A model generated the notes under the pieces. That model searched no databases. It was not told the origin of the DNA and saw only the letters and a program-made list of their open reading frames with translations. The position numbers and the translations under genes were made by a program. Shown here piece by piece: positions 17,550 to 26,750 of a stretch of 64,000 nt of DNA. The DNA lies in the NCBI RefSeq assembly GCF_009601685.2, contig NZ_CP045701.2:1178001-1242000 (forward strand). Direction: 5' to 3'. Origin of the DNA: Pseudomonas brassicacearum (GTDB lineage: Bacteria > Pseudomonadota > Gammaproteobacteria > Pseudomonadales > Pseudomonadaceae). Numbering within the stretch: the stretch's first letter is position 1; each line of letters starts with the position of its first letter.

Positions 17550-20297
17550 TTATTTCTCCTGCTTGCGCAAGAACAGCGCGGACAGCCAGAGGAAGGCCGG
17601 ACAAAACAGCGTCAGCGTCAGCAGGTCGGCCAGCATGTCACTCAAACCAAGGCCCTTGGTGAACGCGCCGACGCTCATATGCATGTAGTAGCTGGTGGGC
17701 CACAGCGAGCCCATCAGACGCGCACCGCCTTCCAGTGTCGAAACCGGCTGCATCATCCCGGAGAACTGCATGGTCGGCAGCAGCGACAGGATTGCGCCGG
17801 CGAACACGGCGGCGACCTGGCTCGAGGTGAAGGTCGAGATGAAAAGCCCGTAGCCGGTGGCCGCCGCTACGTAGAGAAACGCGCCGAGGACCAGGGCGAG
17901 CATGTCCCCCTTGATGGGGACCTTGAAGAGAAACAGCACGGTCGCCGTCATGATGAAAAAGTTGATCATGCCGACGCCGATGTAGGGCAGCTGTTTGCCG
18001 ATGAGGAATTCCAGGCGCGTTGTAGGCGTGGCGTAGAAGTTCGTAATCGTGCCGATCTCCTTTTCGCGGGCGACGCTGACGGCCATCAGAATGGCGAGAA
18101 ACATCATGAGCAGCATGGCCGGTACTGCCGGCCCGATTGCATAGATGCTCTCGGCTGTCGGGTTGTAGCGGTAGCGGACCTCGATGCTGGTGGTCGGTTC
18201 TGCACTCCGTGGCGCGCTGGACTCTCGGTCCCGCTGTTGGGTGAACAGATTGTGTGCCTGCTCGACATACCCCTCGATGGTGCCGGCGCGTGAGGTGTTG
18301 GCGCCGTCGATCCAGGCTGCGACCTGCCAATCCGAGCCGCGTTTTACCAGACGCCCGAAGTCCGGGGCAATCTCGATGGCCAGGGTGATGTCGTTTGACT
18401 TCAGGCGCTGTTGCATCTGCTCGGCGCTGTGGATGGGCGTCTTTTCGGTGAAGTACTGCGAACTCGAAAAATTGGCCAGATAGGCCCGGCTCTGCGGTGT
18501 GTTGTCATGGTCAAACGCCGCGTAGGTGAGGTTGGTCACGTCGCTGGAGACACCGAAACCGAAGATCAAGAGCATGATGAACGAGCCCAGGAACGCGAAG
18601 ACGAGCCGCACCGGATCGCGCATCAGCGATAGCGTCTCGCATTTGGCGTAGGCGAGCAGGCGTCGCAGCGGCATGAAGACCGCGCGGCTGCGGGGCGACG
18701 TCACGACGGTCCTCAGGATCTGCCCCTGGATCGGCGCTGTTTCGGGCGCGCGGGAAGCACGCTCGGCGTCCTCGATATAGGCGATGAACGCCTCCTCCAG
18801 ATCCTTCGCTCCTTTGTGGGCGATGACGTTCTGCGGTGTGTCGCAGACCAGGACCCGCCCCGCGTGCATCAAAGAGATGCGGTCGCAACGCGTCGCCTCG
18901 CTCATGAAATGCGTGGAGACGAAAATGGTGACATTGCGATTTCGCGAGAGATCGCCCAGCAGCCTCCAGAACTCGTCACGTGCCTGCGGGTCGACACCCG
19001 AGGTGGGTTCATCGAGGATCAGCAGCTCGGGATCGTGCACGATCGCCACGGCCAGAGAAAGACGTTGGCGCAACCCTAGCGGCAGCGAATGGGCGCTAGC
19101 ATCGGCATAGTCGACAAGGCCGACGTCGACCAGGAGTTTAGCGATACGCGCCTTGGCGCGGTCGGCTGGCAGATGAAAAAGGCGGGCATGAAGCAGCAGG
19201 TTCTGCTGTACGGTGAGTTCGCCATAGAGTGAGAACGCTTGCGACATGAAGCCGACGCGCTGGCGGATCGACAGGTCATTGGCGTCGACCGGTTTTCCAC
19301 ATACCTGGGCCTGTCCCTCGCTCGGCGCCAGCAGCCCGGTCAGCATTTTCATGGTCGTGGTCTTGCCACAGCCGTTCGAACCGAGGAAGCCGAAGATTTC
19401 TCCGCGCTCGATGGAGAAGCTGACGTGATCGACGGCCGTGAAACTGCCGAAACGGCAAGTCAATTGGGTCGCGACAATGACCGGCGGCTCCGTGCTCGGT
19501 TGACGCGGCGAAATGACGAGCCGCCCAGAGGTCGATTTTCGCCCCGGTTGCAGGGCGACAAAGACGGATTCGAGGTCTTGTTCACCGGTCTTCTCGCGCA
19601 ATTCATCGGCCGTGCCGCAGGCGAGCACTTTCGCGTGGTCCATCACGATGAGCCAATCGCAATAGCTCGCTTCATCCATATAAGCGGTGGAGACGATGAC
19701 GCTCATCGTCGGCCGCTCGCGCCGCAAGTCTGCGATGAGATTCCAGAACTGCCGGCGTGACAGCGGATCGACCCCGGTGGTCGGCTCGTCGAGAATAAGA
19801 AGGTCGGGATCGTGAATGAGCGCGCAGCACAGGCCGAGCTTTTGCTTCATGCCGCCCGACAGTTTTGCGGCAGGTCGGTCAAGAAAGGGCAGCAGGCCGG
19901 TTGCGCTCGCCAGGCGCCGAGTACGCGCCTCGCATTCCGAGGCGCTCAGACCGAAAAGCGCGCCAAAGAAGGCCAGGTTCTCGCGGACGCTGATTTCCTG
20001 ATAGAGGTTCTTGCCCAGTCCTTGCGGCATGTAGGCAATGCGCGTGCAGACGGCACGACGATGACGCGCATTGCCCATACTGCCGTCCAGGACCGTGACC
20101 GCTCCAGCCTGTAGCTTTCGCGCCCCGGCGATCAGCCCCAGCAGTGTGGATTTACCGGCACCATCAGGGCCGATGACACCGGTCATCCGAGCGCTTGGCA
20201 CTTGGAGCGACACGTCGTCGAGCGCGCGGACCTTGCCATAGCCATGGGTTACGTCGCAGATATCGGCGATCAAGGGGCTGTACGCTGGCATCGTCAA
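17550..20297 (-). CDS. rbbA: RbbA-like protein: two ABC ATPases fused to an ABC-2 permease
   Basis: A 915-residue fusion. The first ATPase (about 10-240) has P-loop GPDGAGKS and signature LSGGMKQ; the second (about 270-505) has P-loop GSNGCGKT, a weaker signature (LPLGLRQRLSLA) and Walker B LLILDEPTSG. A C-terminal permease (about 545-915) has one helix, a large periplasmic loop and about five helices. The E. coli homologue RbbA was described as ribosome-associated, but the permease and neighbours suggest an exporter. It overlaps the HlyD-type gene by 4 bases and abuts the YhhJ-type gene, so the three are one operon. Confidence 0.9.
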   Translation of the reverse strand: MTMPAYSPLIADICDVTHGYGKVRALDDVSLQVPSARMTGVIGPDGAGKSTLLGLIAGARKLQAGAVTVLDGSMGNARHRRAVCTRIAYMPQGLGKNLYQEISVRENLAFFGALFGLSASECEARTRRLASATGLLPFLDRPAAKLSGGMKQKLGLCCALIHDPDLLILDEPTTGVDPLSRRQFWNLIADLRRERPTMSVIVSTAYMDEASYCDWLIVMDHAKVLACGTADELREKTGEQDLESVFVALQPGRKSTSGRLVISPRQPSTEPPVIVATQLTCRFGSFTAVDHVSFSIERGEIFGFLGSNGCGKTTTMKMLTGLLAPSEGQAQVCGKPVDANDLSIRQRVGFMSQAFSLYGELTVQQNLLLHARLFHLPADRAKARIAKLLVDVGLVDYADASAHSLPLGLRQRLSLAVAIVHDPELLILDEPTSGVDPQARDEFWRLLGDLSRNRNVTIFVSTHFMSEATRCDRISLMHAGRVLVCDTPQNVIAHKGAKDLEEAFIAYIEDAERASRAPETAPIQGQILRTVVTSPRSRAVFMPLRRLLAYAKCETLSLMRDPVRLVFAFLGSFIMLLIFGFGVSSDVTNLTYAAFDHDNTPQSRAYLANFSSSQYFTEKTPIHSAEQMQQRLKSNDITLAIEIAPDFGRLVKRGSDWQVAAWIDGANTSRAGTIEGYVEQAHNLFTQQRDRESSAPRSAEPTTSIEVRYRYNPTAESIYAIGPAVPAMLLMMFLAILMAVSVAREKEIGTITNFYATPTTRLEFLIGKQLPYIGVGMINFFIMTATVLFLFKVPIKGDMLALVLGAFLYVAAATGYGLFISTFTSSQVAAVFAGAILSLLPTMQFSGMMQPVSTLEGGARLMGSLWPTSYYMHMSVGAFTKGLGLSDMLADLLTLTLFCPAFLWLSALFLRKQEK

Positions 20298-21373
20298 GGC
20301 CCCGCATCAACCGGATCATCCTCGATGCGTTTTTGCAGGAAGGCCGGCCAATCGGGTGGATTGGGGTCGAGGCGTACATAGCCGACGCCACGGGCCCCGG
20401 TTTTCACCTGTTCGATGTGACGTTCGACGAGGCTTGTCGGGACGCGCAATTTGACCCGGAACATCAGCTTGTCGCGTTCGCTGCGGGTTTCGACTTGTTT
20501 GGGCGTGAACTGAGCTTCTGGCGATACGAAGCTCACTTGGGCCGGGACGGCGAAATCGGCGCCGTCGAACTGAATCCGCCCTTGCGAGCCGATTGGCACG
20601 CGCATGGCCTGCTCGGAGGGGAGATAGATTTCCATGTAGATCTGCGACAGATCGATGAGCGTCAGGACCTTGCCACCGGCCGAAAGGACTTCCCCTGGAT
20701 TGGCCAGGCGATAAAGAACGCGGCCCCGCACCGGCGCTCGCAGGAGGGTATCGGCGATCTGGGCGTCGACCTGATCGACCAGTGCTTGCGCGGCAGCGAC
20801 CGATCGTTCACGTGCCGTCACGGTCCTCTGCGCGGCTTCAAGGATCGCGCGGGCAGAGTCGTTTTCACTCTGTGCCTGGTCGCGGTCGTCCTGGCTGACT
20901 GCGCCGGTCTCGACGAGCTTGAGCACCCGGCCAAGCTTGGCTTTCTTGAGCACCAGTTCGGCCTGCCGTTGAGCGACAGTCGCCTTCGCCTCGAGCATCG
21001 AGGCTTGCTCTGAAGCCACGTCGGCGACGTATTTGGCGCGCTGGGCCTGCAACTCCGTGATATCGATGCGCGCCAGCACTTGTCCCGCGGTGACCAGGTC
21101 GCCCTCCCGGACGAGCACCTCCTGAATGCGCCCGGCCGACTTCGCGGCGATGTCGACCTGGTCGGATTCAATCCGTCCGTTGCCCGATACCAGCCCTTCC
21201 GGCAGCTTGCCCTGCTGGCCCTTCCACCAATACCAAGCGCCACCAGCGCCGCCTGCCAAGGCGATGGCAAGAACGAGAAGGACCTTTGCGGCAACACGCC
21301 GCCAAGCAGGTTTTGCGTCGTTACTCGGGGTGGTCGTCACGATCGGATCCCTGGCGTGAAGTGAGGAGCTCAA
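20294..21373 (-). CDS. HlyD-family membrane fusion protein (YhiI-like)
   Basis: The 359-residue periplasmic adaptor has an N-terminal membrane anchor (about 27-50), a biotinyl-lipoyl-like half (SGRIQEVLVREGDLVTAGQVLARID), an alpha-helical hairpin (about 115-210), the second half-motif (RAPVRGRVLYRLANPGEVL) and a beta-barrel. It would link the RbbA/YhhJ-type permeases to an outer-membrane channel encoded elsewhere. It is the first gene of the operon. A perfect ANR/FNR-type box lies 98 bases upstream of its start. Confidence 0.9.
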   Translation of the reverse strand: MSSSLHARDPIVTTTPSNDAKPAWRRVAAKVLLVLAIALAGGAGGAWYWWKGQQGKLPEGLVSGNGRIESDQVDIAAKSAGRIQEVLVREGDLVTAGQVLARIDITELQAQRAKYVADVASEQASMLEAKATVAQRQAELVLKKAKLGRVLKLVETGAVSQDDRDQAQSENDSARAILEAAQRTVTARERSVAAAQALVDQVDAQIADTLLRAPVRGRVLYRLANPGEVLSAGGKVLTLIDLSQIYMEIYLPSEQAMRVPIGSQGRIQFDGADFAVPAQVSFVSPEAQFTPKQVETRSERDKLMFRVKLRVPTSLVERHIEQVKTGARGVGYVRLDPNPPDWPAFLQKRIEDDPVDAGP

Positions 21374-21470
21374 GCGTTTATCGTGCCGCGCACTTTGATC
21401 TACGGCGTCCTGTGAATACCCAAGTCAGTTTGTTCCCTTGGATGTTGCCCATTAACCGCCGGGCATGGCG

Positions 21471-21484
21471 TTGATCTTTATCAA
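21471..21484. promoter_or_regulatory. ANR/FNR-type binding site
   Basis: TTGATCTTTATCAA matches the consensus TTGAT-N4-ATCAA exactly. The palindrome sits between the divergent HlyD-type operon (start 21373) and the multicopper oxidase gene (start 21658) and may act on either. I found no strong -10 box at the ideal distance on either side. Confidence 0.65.
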
Positions 21485-21657
21485 TCAATTGCGCGGGTGC
21501 TTACCTTGCCGATGGGCGCGGAGGAGGACCGTCCTGTGGATAACTTCCTTAGGTTTTTTTCATTTTTGCAGCCCTTACTGTTTCTCATCTGCGGGTGTAT
21601 CGTATTCGCCTTTTGCGGGCCCAACGGTTCGCCGCGGATTCATAGGTGGTTGCATTC

Positions 21658-23034
21658 ATGTCCTTTACCCGTCGCCAAATACTCGGTGGCCTGGCCGGTC
21701 TTGTTGTCGTTGGCGTGGGTGCAGGCGGCGCATCGCGGTACTGGCTGGGGAAGATGGCCGATGCCGAGGCCGGTCACGACTATGAATTGATCGCCGCACC
21801 GCTGGATGTCGAGCTGGTGGCCGGGCACAAGACCCAGGCCTGGGCCTTCGGTCCGTCGGCGCCGGGTACCGAATTGCGGGTGCGCCAGGGTGAATGGTTG
21901 CGGGTGCGCTTCATCAATCACCTGCCGGTCGCCACCACCATTCATTGGCACGGGATCCGTTTGCCGTTGGAGATGGACGGTGTGCCGTATGTCTCGCAAT
22001 TGCCGGTGTTGCCGGGCGAGTATTTCGATTACAAATTCCGCGTGCCGGACGCCGGCAGCTATTGGTATCACCCTCACGTCAACAGCAGCGAAGAGCTCGG
22101 GCGTGGGCTGGTGGGGCCGTTGATCATCGAAGAACGTGAGCCCACCGGCTTCAAATACGAGCAGACCCTGAGCCTCAAGAACTGGCATGTGGATGAGCAG
22201 GGCGAGTTCGTCGCCTTCAGTATTCCCCGTGAAGCGGCCCGTGGTGGGACGGCCGGGCGTTTGTCGACCATTAATGGCGTGCCGCTGCCGGTGATTGATC
22301 TACCGGCCGGACAGATCACTCGGGTACGCTTGCTCAACCTGGACAATACCCTGACTTATCGCATCAACATTCCTGGCGTCGAGGCGCAGATCTACGCCCT
22401 GGATGGCAACCCCATCGAGCCGCGCCCGTTGGGCAAGGAATACTGGCTGGGCCCGGGCATGCGCATTTGCCTGGCGATCAAGGCACCGCCAGCCGGCGAA
22501 GAGTTGTCGTTGCGCAATGGTCCGGTGCGGCTGGGCACTTTGCGCTCCGTGCCCAACAATGATGCGCCGACCCAGTGGCCGCCCGCGCTGCCACCTAACC
22601 CGGTGGCCGAGCCGGACCTGGCCAATGCCGAAAAACTCAACTTCAATTTCGAATGGGTTGGTTCGGTGTCGGTCAATGTCGACAACGGCAAGCCGCCGAG
22701 CCTTTGGCAGATCAACGGCCAGGCTTGGGACATCACCGACAAGACCTGCGCCGATCGGCCGATTGCTACGCTGAAGAAAGGCCAGAGCTATATTTTCGAA
22801 TTGAAGAACATGACTCAGTACCAGCACCCGATCCATTTGCATGGCATGAGCTTCAAGGTGATCGCGTCGAACCGGCACAAGGTCATCCCGTATTTCACCG
22901 ACACTTACCTGCTGGGCAAGAACGAGCGGGCGCAGGTGGCGCTGGTGGCGGATAACCCCGGGGTATGGATGTTCCACTGCCATGTGATCGACCACATGGA
23001 AACCGGCCTGATGGCCGCCATCGAGGTGGCGTGA
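21658..23034 (+). CDS. Tat-exported multicopper oxidase
   Basis: A 458-residue periplasmic oxidase with a Tat signal (TRRQILGGLAGLVVVGVG, residues 4-21). All four copper motifs are present: HWHG near 100, HPH near 142, HPIHLHG near 387 and the T1/T3 motif HCHVIDHMETG near 440, whose Met is a T1 axial ligand. The substrate could be a metal ion, phenolic compound or organic reductant; no Met-rich CueO-like insert is seen. The start at 21658 gives the signal directly. The stop overlaps the tadA start in ATGA. Confidence 0.9.
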   Translation: MSFTRRQILGGLAGLVVVGVGAGGASRYWLGKMADAEAGHDYELIAAPLDVELVAGHKTQAWAFGPSAPGTELRVRQGEWLRVRFINHLPVATTIHWHGIRLPLEMDGVPYVSQLPVLPGEYFDYKFRVPDAGSYWYHPHVNSSEELGRGLVGPLIIEEREPTGFKYEQTLSLKNWHVDEQGEFVAFSIPREAARGGTAGRLSTINGVPLPVIDLPAGQITRVRLLNLDNTLTYRINIPGVEAQIYALDGNPIEPRPLGKEYWLGPGMRICLAIKAPPAGEELSLRNGPVRLGTLRSVPNNDAPTQWPPALPPNPVAEPDLANAEKLNFNFEWVGSVSVNVDNGKPPSLWQINGQAWDITDKTCADRPIATLKKGQSYIFELKNMTQYQHPIHLHGMSFKVIASNRHKVIPYFTDTYLLGKNERAQVALVADNPGVWMFHCHVIDHMETGLMAAIEVA

Positions 23035-23531
23035 TGCGCCAGATTCGCCCTGCCAGGATCATCGACCGCAGCCGTGACCAGGACTTCATGCGCCAAGCCC
23101 TGGCCCTCGCCGCACAAGGCGCAGCCCTGGGCGAAGTGCCGGTGGGCGCGGTGCTGGTGCAGGACGGCGAGATCATCGGACGCGGCTTCAACTGCCCGAT
23201 CAGCGGCCATGACCCCAGCGCCCACGCGGAAATGGTTGCCATCCGCGCCGCCGCCCAGGCGGTGAACAACTATCGCCTGCCCGGCAGCACGCTGTATGTG
23301 ACGCTGGAGCCGTGCAGCATGTGCGCCGGCCTCATCGTCCACTCGCGTATCGCCCGGGTCGTCTACGGCGCCCTGGAGCCCAAGGCCGGCATCGTGCAGA
23401 GCCAGGGGCAGTTCTTCAACCAGGGTTTCCTGAACCATCGGGTGATGTACGAGGGCGGGGTGTTGGCTGAGGAATGCAGCACCGTGCTGAGTGAGTTCTT
23501 CAAGGCCCGAAGAGCCAAATCCCAAGGTTGA
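23034..23531 (+). CDS. tadA: tRNA adenosine(34) deaminase
   Basis: TadA converts A34 to inosine in the tRNA-Arg(ACG) wobble position. The 165-residue protein holds the zinc deaminase motifs HAE (in SAHAEMVAI) and PCSMC (in LEPCSMCAG), with the dimer and RNA-binding helix C-terminal. The ATG at 23034 overlaps the stop of the oxidase gene, implying translational coupling, an unexpected partner for an essential tRNA enzyme. A longer in-frame start is embedded in the upstream gene and was rejected. Confidence 0.93.
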   Translation: MRQIRPARIIDRSRDQDFMRQALALAAQGAALGEVPVGAVLVQDGEIIGRGFNCPISGHDPSAHAEMVAIRAAAQAVNNYRLPGSTLYVTLEPCSMCAGLIVHSRIARVVYGALEPKAGIVQSQGQFFNQGFLNHRVMYEGGVLAEECSTVLSEFFKARRAKSQG

Positions 23532-23540
23532 CCACATACC

Positions 23541-23750
23541 CTTGTGGCGAGGGAGCTTGCTCGCGCTGGGCTGCGTGTAGGAGCTGCCGAAGGCTGCGAT
23601 CTTTTGATCTTGATCTTTCGCTCTGGACTCAATTGGCTGTGGAAAGATCGCAGCCTCGTTGCACTCGACAGCTCCTACACAGCTCCTACACAGCTCCTAC
23701 ACAGCTCCTACGGGCGCAGCCGAGCGGGAGCAAGCTCCCTTGCCACAATG
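23541..23750. repeat. Composite nested repeat: outer REP pair around GTAGGAGC element, copy C
   Basis: Outer arms TTGTGGCGAGGGAGCTTGCT (from about 23542) and AGCAAGCTCCCTTGCCACAA (to about 23749) enclose a GTAGGAGC-type element (23577-23711). The right side of the inner element is expanded to four 11-bp ACAGCTCCTAC units. It lies between the convergent tadA and cmoB genes. Confidence 0.8.
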
Positions 23751-23802
23751 ATTGGCAGCCCTTAAGTGAGCAGGTTGCTCTGACACAGGCGGCTGGCGCG
23801 AT

Positions 23803-24759
23803 TTATTTACGCGCCACAATCACCGCCCGCATCGGCGCCGGCAGTCCTTCGATGGTTTTGCTGTGGTCGGCGGGGTCGAGGAAGTCGCTCAGCGACTGAT
23901 ACTTCATCCACTCGGTGCTGCGCTGCTCCTGCACGGTGGTCAGGCTCACGTCCACGCAACGCACATCGCTGAACCCGGCGCGGCGCAGCCAGCGCTCCAG
24001 GGCCGGGACCGACGGCAGGAACCACACGTTGCGCATCTGCGCGTAGCGGTCCTCGGGTACCAGCACCTGGTGTTCGTCGCCCTCGATCACCAGGGTCTCC
24101 AGCACCAGTTCGCCGCCCTTGACCAGGCAGTCCTTCAAGGCCAGCAGATGCTCGATCGGCGAGCGCCGGTGGTAGAACACGCCCATGGAGAACACCGTGT
24201 CGAAACCTTCCAGCTCCGCTGGCAGGGCTTCGAAGGGGAATGGCAAATGCCAGGCGTTGGGCTGCGACAGGTAGCGTTGCACCGCCTGGAACTGACAGAA
24301 GAACAGCCAGTTGGGGTCGACGCCGATCACTGTGTCGGCCCCGGCGCCAAGCATGCGCCACATGTAGTAGCCGTTGCCACAGCCCACATCGAGGATGCGC
24401 TTGCCTTTGAGGTCCAGGTGCGGGGCCACCCGGGACCACTTCCAGTCCGAGCGCCATTCGGTGTCCACGTGCACGCCAAACAGGTCGAAAGGCCCTTTGC
24501 GCCATGGCGACAGGCCCATCAACGCGGTACGCATTTGCGCACGGGTTTCGTCGGAACAATCGGTGTCGAGCGTCAGACCGTTCTGCAGGTCGACCGTGGT
24601 GGGGTGCAAGGCCGGCAGCGCATCGAGCGCGCTTTGCCAACGCTCCAGATCGCCATGGCCCTTTTCCATCTTGCTATCGAGTTGCGCCTGCAGCGTCGCG
24701 GCCCAATCGGCCAGGGGCGTGCCGGCCAGATGGCGGGCGAGGGGGGACAGATCAATCAT
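23803..24759 (-). CDS. cmoB: tRNA U34 carboxymethyltransferase
   Basis: CmoB transfers the carboxymethyl group from carboxy-SAM to 5-hydroxyuridine at tRNA position 34, giving cmo5U. The 318-residue protein has a C-terminal methyltransferase fold with [15 protein letters not shown] and [14 protein letters not shown] and the family's N-terminal extension. Its start overlaps the cmoA stop by 4 bases, the conserved cmoAB arrangement. Confidence 0.96.
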   Translation of the reverse strand: MIDLSPLARHLAGTPLADWAATLQAQLDSKMEKGHGDLERWQSALDALPALHPTTVDLQNGLTLDTDCSDETRAQMRTALMGLSPWRKGPFDLFGVHVDTEWRSDWKWSRVAPHLDLKGKRILDVGCGNGYYMWRMLGAGADTVIGVDPNWLFFCQFQAVQRYLSQPNAWHLPFPFEALPAELEGFDTVFSMGVFYHRRSPIEHLLALKDCLVKGGELVLETLVIEGDEHQVLVPEDRYAQMRNVWFLPSVPALERWLRRAGFSDVRCVDVSLTTVQEQRSTEWMKYQSLSDFLDPADHSKTIEGLPAPMRAVIVARK

Positions 24760-25499
24760 GGCAGGGCAATCAACGAGGCGAAGTTAAGACACTGGAACCA
24801 CGGCACGACTTTCGAGAACCCGGCCGCCAGCAGGCGTTCGCGGTGTTCTTCGAGGCTGTCGGGCTTCATGACGTTTTCGATGGCGCTGCGCTTCTGGGCA
24901 ATTTCCAGCTCGCTGTAGCCGTTGGCGCGCTTGAACGCCACGTGCAGGTCGGTGAGCAGGGCGTGTTCCTCGGCATCGTTGAAACGCAACTTTTCCGACA
25001 GGATCAGGGCGCCACCGGGCAGCAAGGACTGGCGGATGCGGCTCAACAGTGCGGTGCGCTGGTCCGGCGCGATGAATTGCAGAGTGAAGTTCAGTGCCAC
25101 CACCGAGGCTGGCTGGAACGCCAGGGCGAGGATGTCGCCTTCGATCACTTCCACCGGCAGCAGCTCCTGGAACATCGAGTCCTGGCCGTTGAGGTATTGG
25201 CGGCAGCGTTCGACCATGGCCGCCGAGTTATCCACTGCGATCACCCGGCAACCGTCAGTGCGCACGTGGCGGCGCAGGGCCTGGGTCACGGCGCCCAGGG
25301 ACGAGCCCAGGTCGTAGAGCACGCTATTGGGCTGGGCGAATTGCGCGGCGAGCACGCCGAGGTTTTCGACGATGGTCGGGTAACCCGGCACCGAACGCTT
25401 GATCATGTCCGGAAACACCCGCACCACGTCCTCGTTGAAGGCGAAGTCCGGCACTTGGGCCAGGGGTTGGGCGAATAGGCGATCGGGGTCTTTGCTCAC
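24756..25499 (-). CDS. cmoA: Carboxy-S-adenosyl-L-methionine synthase
   Basis: CmoA makes carboxy-SAM from SAM and prephenate for CmoB. The 247-residue protein has a Rossmann fold with the glycine motif near [16 protein letters not shown] and the family N-terminus ([20 protein letters not shown]). It is the first gene of the cmoAB pair. Confidence 0.96.
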   Translation of the reverse strand: MSKDPDRLFAQPLAQVPDFAFNEDVVRVFPDMIKRSVPGYPTIVENLGVLAAQFAQPNSVLYDLGSSLGAVTQALRRHVRTDGCRVIAVDNSAAMVERCRQYLNGQDSMFQELLPVEVIEGDILALAFQPASVVALNFTLQFIAPDQRTALLSRIRQSLLPGGALILSEKLRFNDAEEHALLTDLHVAFKRANGYSELEIAQKRSAIENVMKPDSLEEHRERLLAAGFSKVVPWFQCLNFASLIALP

Positions 25500-25552
25500 G
25501 GCGGTTCCAGCGGCATGGGTGGTGAAAAGGCCGGCATTTTAACCAAAAAACC

Positions 25553-25612
25553 TGTGGGAGCGAGTTTTGTGGGAGTAAGGCTCTGTGGGAGCAAGGCTTG
25601 CTCCCACATTGA
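25553..25612. repeat. REP cluster, three GTGGGAG cores
   Basis: Three closely spaced CTGTGGGAG(C/T) starts, the last in a complete AGCAAGGCTTGCT palindrome, lie between cmoA and the YhhN-family gene. Confidence 0.65.
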
Positions 25613-25619
25613 TCTTTGT

Positions 25620-26261
25620 TCAGTGCCGCTTTTGGGTAAACGCCGACGCCGTAATCCCCCATTGGCCCAGCCAGTAACTGACGATGATCAGGTAAGGCGC
25701 AGCATGGAAGGGTTGCACGAACCGGTTGATGCCGATCAGGCTGTCGGAGAACACAAACGCCAGCGCCCCGGCGGCGGCCAGCCAGGCGGAGCGTTTCGGC
25801 ACGCCGGTGCCCAACCGCGCCAACGCTCGCCAAAGCATGGCGCTGATGGCCAGGCCATAGACCATCACCGGCACTAGCAACGGCCCAAGGCCGTTCGACA
25901 CCAGGATCCCCAACAGCACCGCACCGATGCCCAAGGCCAGGGCCAATGGCAGCAGTGCCGGGCGGCGGCAGTCGCTGAGGTAGGCTTTCAGGTAGGCCAG
26001 GTGCGCCAGCAGAAATGCGCCAAGGCCGAATACGAACAGATCCCCCGGCCAGGCCAGCAACACGTCACCCACCAGTGAAAAAATCAGCCCGAGGCTGATC
26101 CAGCGCCGATAGTCACTGGGCGGTGCATCGTGCAGCCAGCCAAGCAGGGCCAGCACCGGCATGGGCTTGACCAGCAGACACAAGAATGTGGCGTGCACGG
26201 TCAGGCCGTACAGGTAGGTGGCTGCGCCCATCAGGGCAAGGATCAGCCAGCCCACGGTCAC
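25620..26261 (-). CDS. YhhN-family membrane protein (lysoplasmalogenase-like)
   Basis: A 213-residue integral membrane protein with about seven or eight hydrophobic helices and the YhhN motifs KPMPVLALL near the N-terminus and SLVGDVLLAWP in the middle. Members related to TMEM86B cleave lysoplasmalogen vinyl ethers; bacterial substrates are less certain. Its start overlaps the stop of the I42 inhibitor gene by 4 bases (ATGA), so the two are coupled. Confidence 0.82.
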   Translation of the reverse strand: MTVGWLILALMGAATYLYGLTVHATFLCLLVKPMPVLALLGWLHDAPPSDYRRWISLGLIFSLVGDVLLAWPGDLFVFGLGAFLLAHLAYLKAYLSDCRRPALLPLALALGIGAVLLGILVSNGLGPLLVPVMVYGLAISAMLWRALARLGTGVPKRSAWLAAAGALAFVFSDSLIGINRFVQPFHAAPYLIIVSYWLGQWGITASAFTQKRH

Positions 26262-26650
26262 TTCACCGAAATGGCGCAGTCGAAGGTTTCCACGGGCGGC
26301 ACTTCCGGGGCCCAGGGCTGTTGGTAAGTCAGGCGCAAGCGTCCGGTGCCGGCGCTGAATGCCTGGAAGCGCCAGGTCGAGACACCCGCGGCGCCGACGA
26401 TGCCAGCGTCTTCCGGGTTGCGATAAACCTCCGGTCCCAGGCCTTTCAACACGCCACCGGCCGAATCCTGGATCGCCCAGCGATAACCGGTGGTGGGGTT
26501 GCTGGGCAGGCTCAGGATCAGGTTTTGCCCATTATTGAGCCGCACCGGGCACTGGCTCAGTTTTTCCACGGTCACGTTGTGTTTCGGTTGCATGGCGCAG
26601 GCGCTCAGCAGGGCGAGACTGAAGGGGACGAGCAGGCGGGTGAGGGACAT
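26258..26650 (-). CDS. Chagasin-like (I42) protease inhibitor lipoprotein
   Basis: A 130-residue predicted lipoprotein: hydrophobic leader and lipobox LSAC with C18 as the lipidated residue. The rest is a chagasin-type immunoglobulin-like domain with the loop motifs NPTTGYRW and, near the end, YQQPW; the middle loop (GAAGVSTW) replaces the usual glycine-rich GxGG pattern. Such proteins inhibit papain-like cysteine proteases. It probably sits in the periplasm or on the envelope, either protecting against host or predator proteases or controlling an endogenous one. Confidence 0.82.
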   Translation of the reverse strand: MSLTRLLVPFSLALLSACAMQPKHNVTVEKLSQCPVRLNNGQNLILSLPSNPTTGYRWAIQDSAGGVLKGLGPEVYRNPEDAGIVGAAGVSTWRFQAFSAGTGRLRLTYQQPWAPEVPPVETFDCAISVK

Positions 26651-26750
26651 AAGGGCAACGGCTCCGGCATTTACGACGAACGGCGAGCATAACCGAAGAT
26701 GCTACTAGGTGTGTCAGCTGGGCATAGGTTGTTGCTGATGCCGCCTTCGC

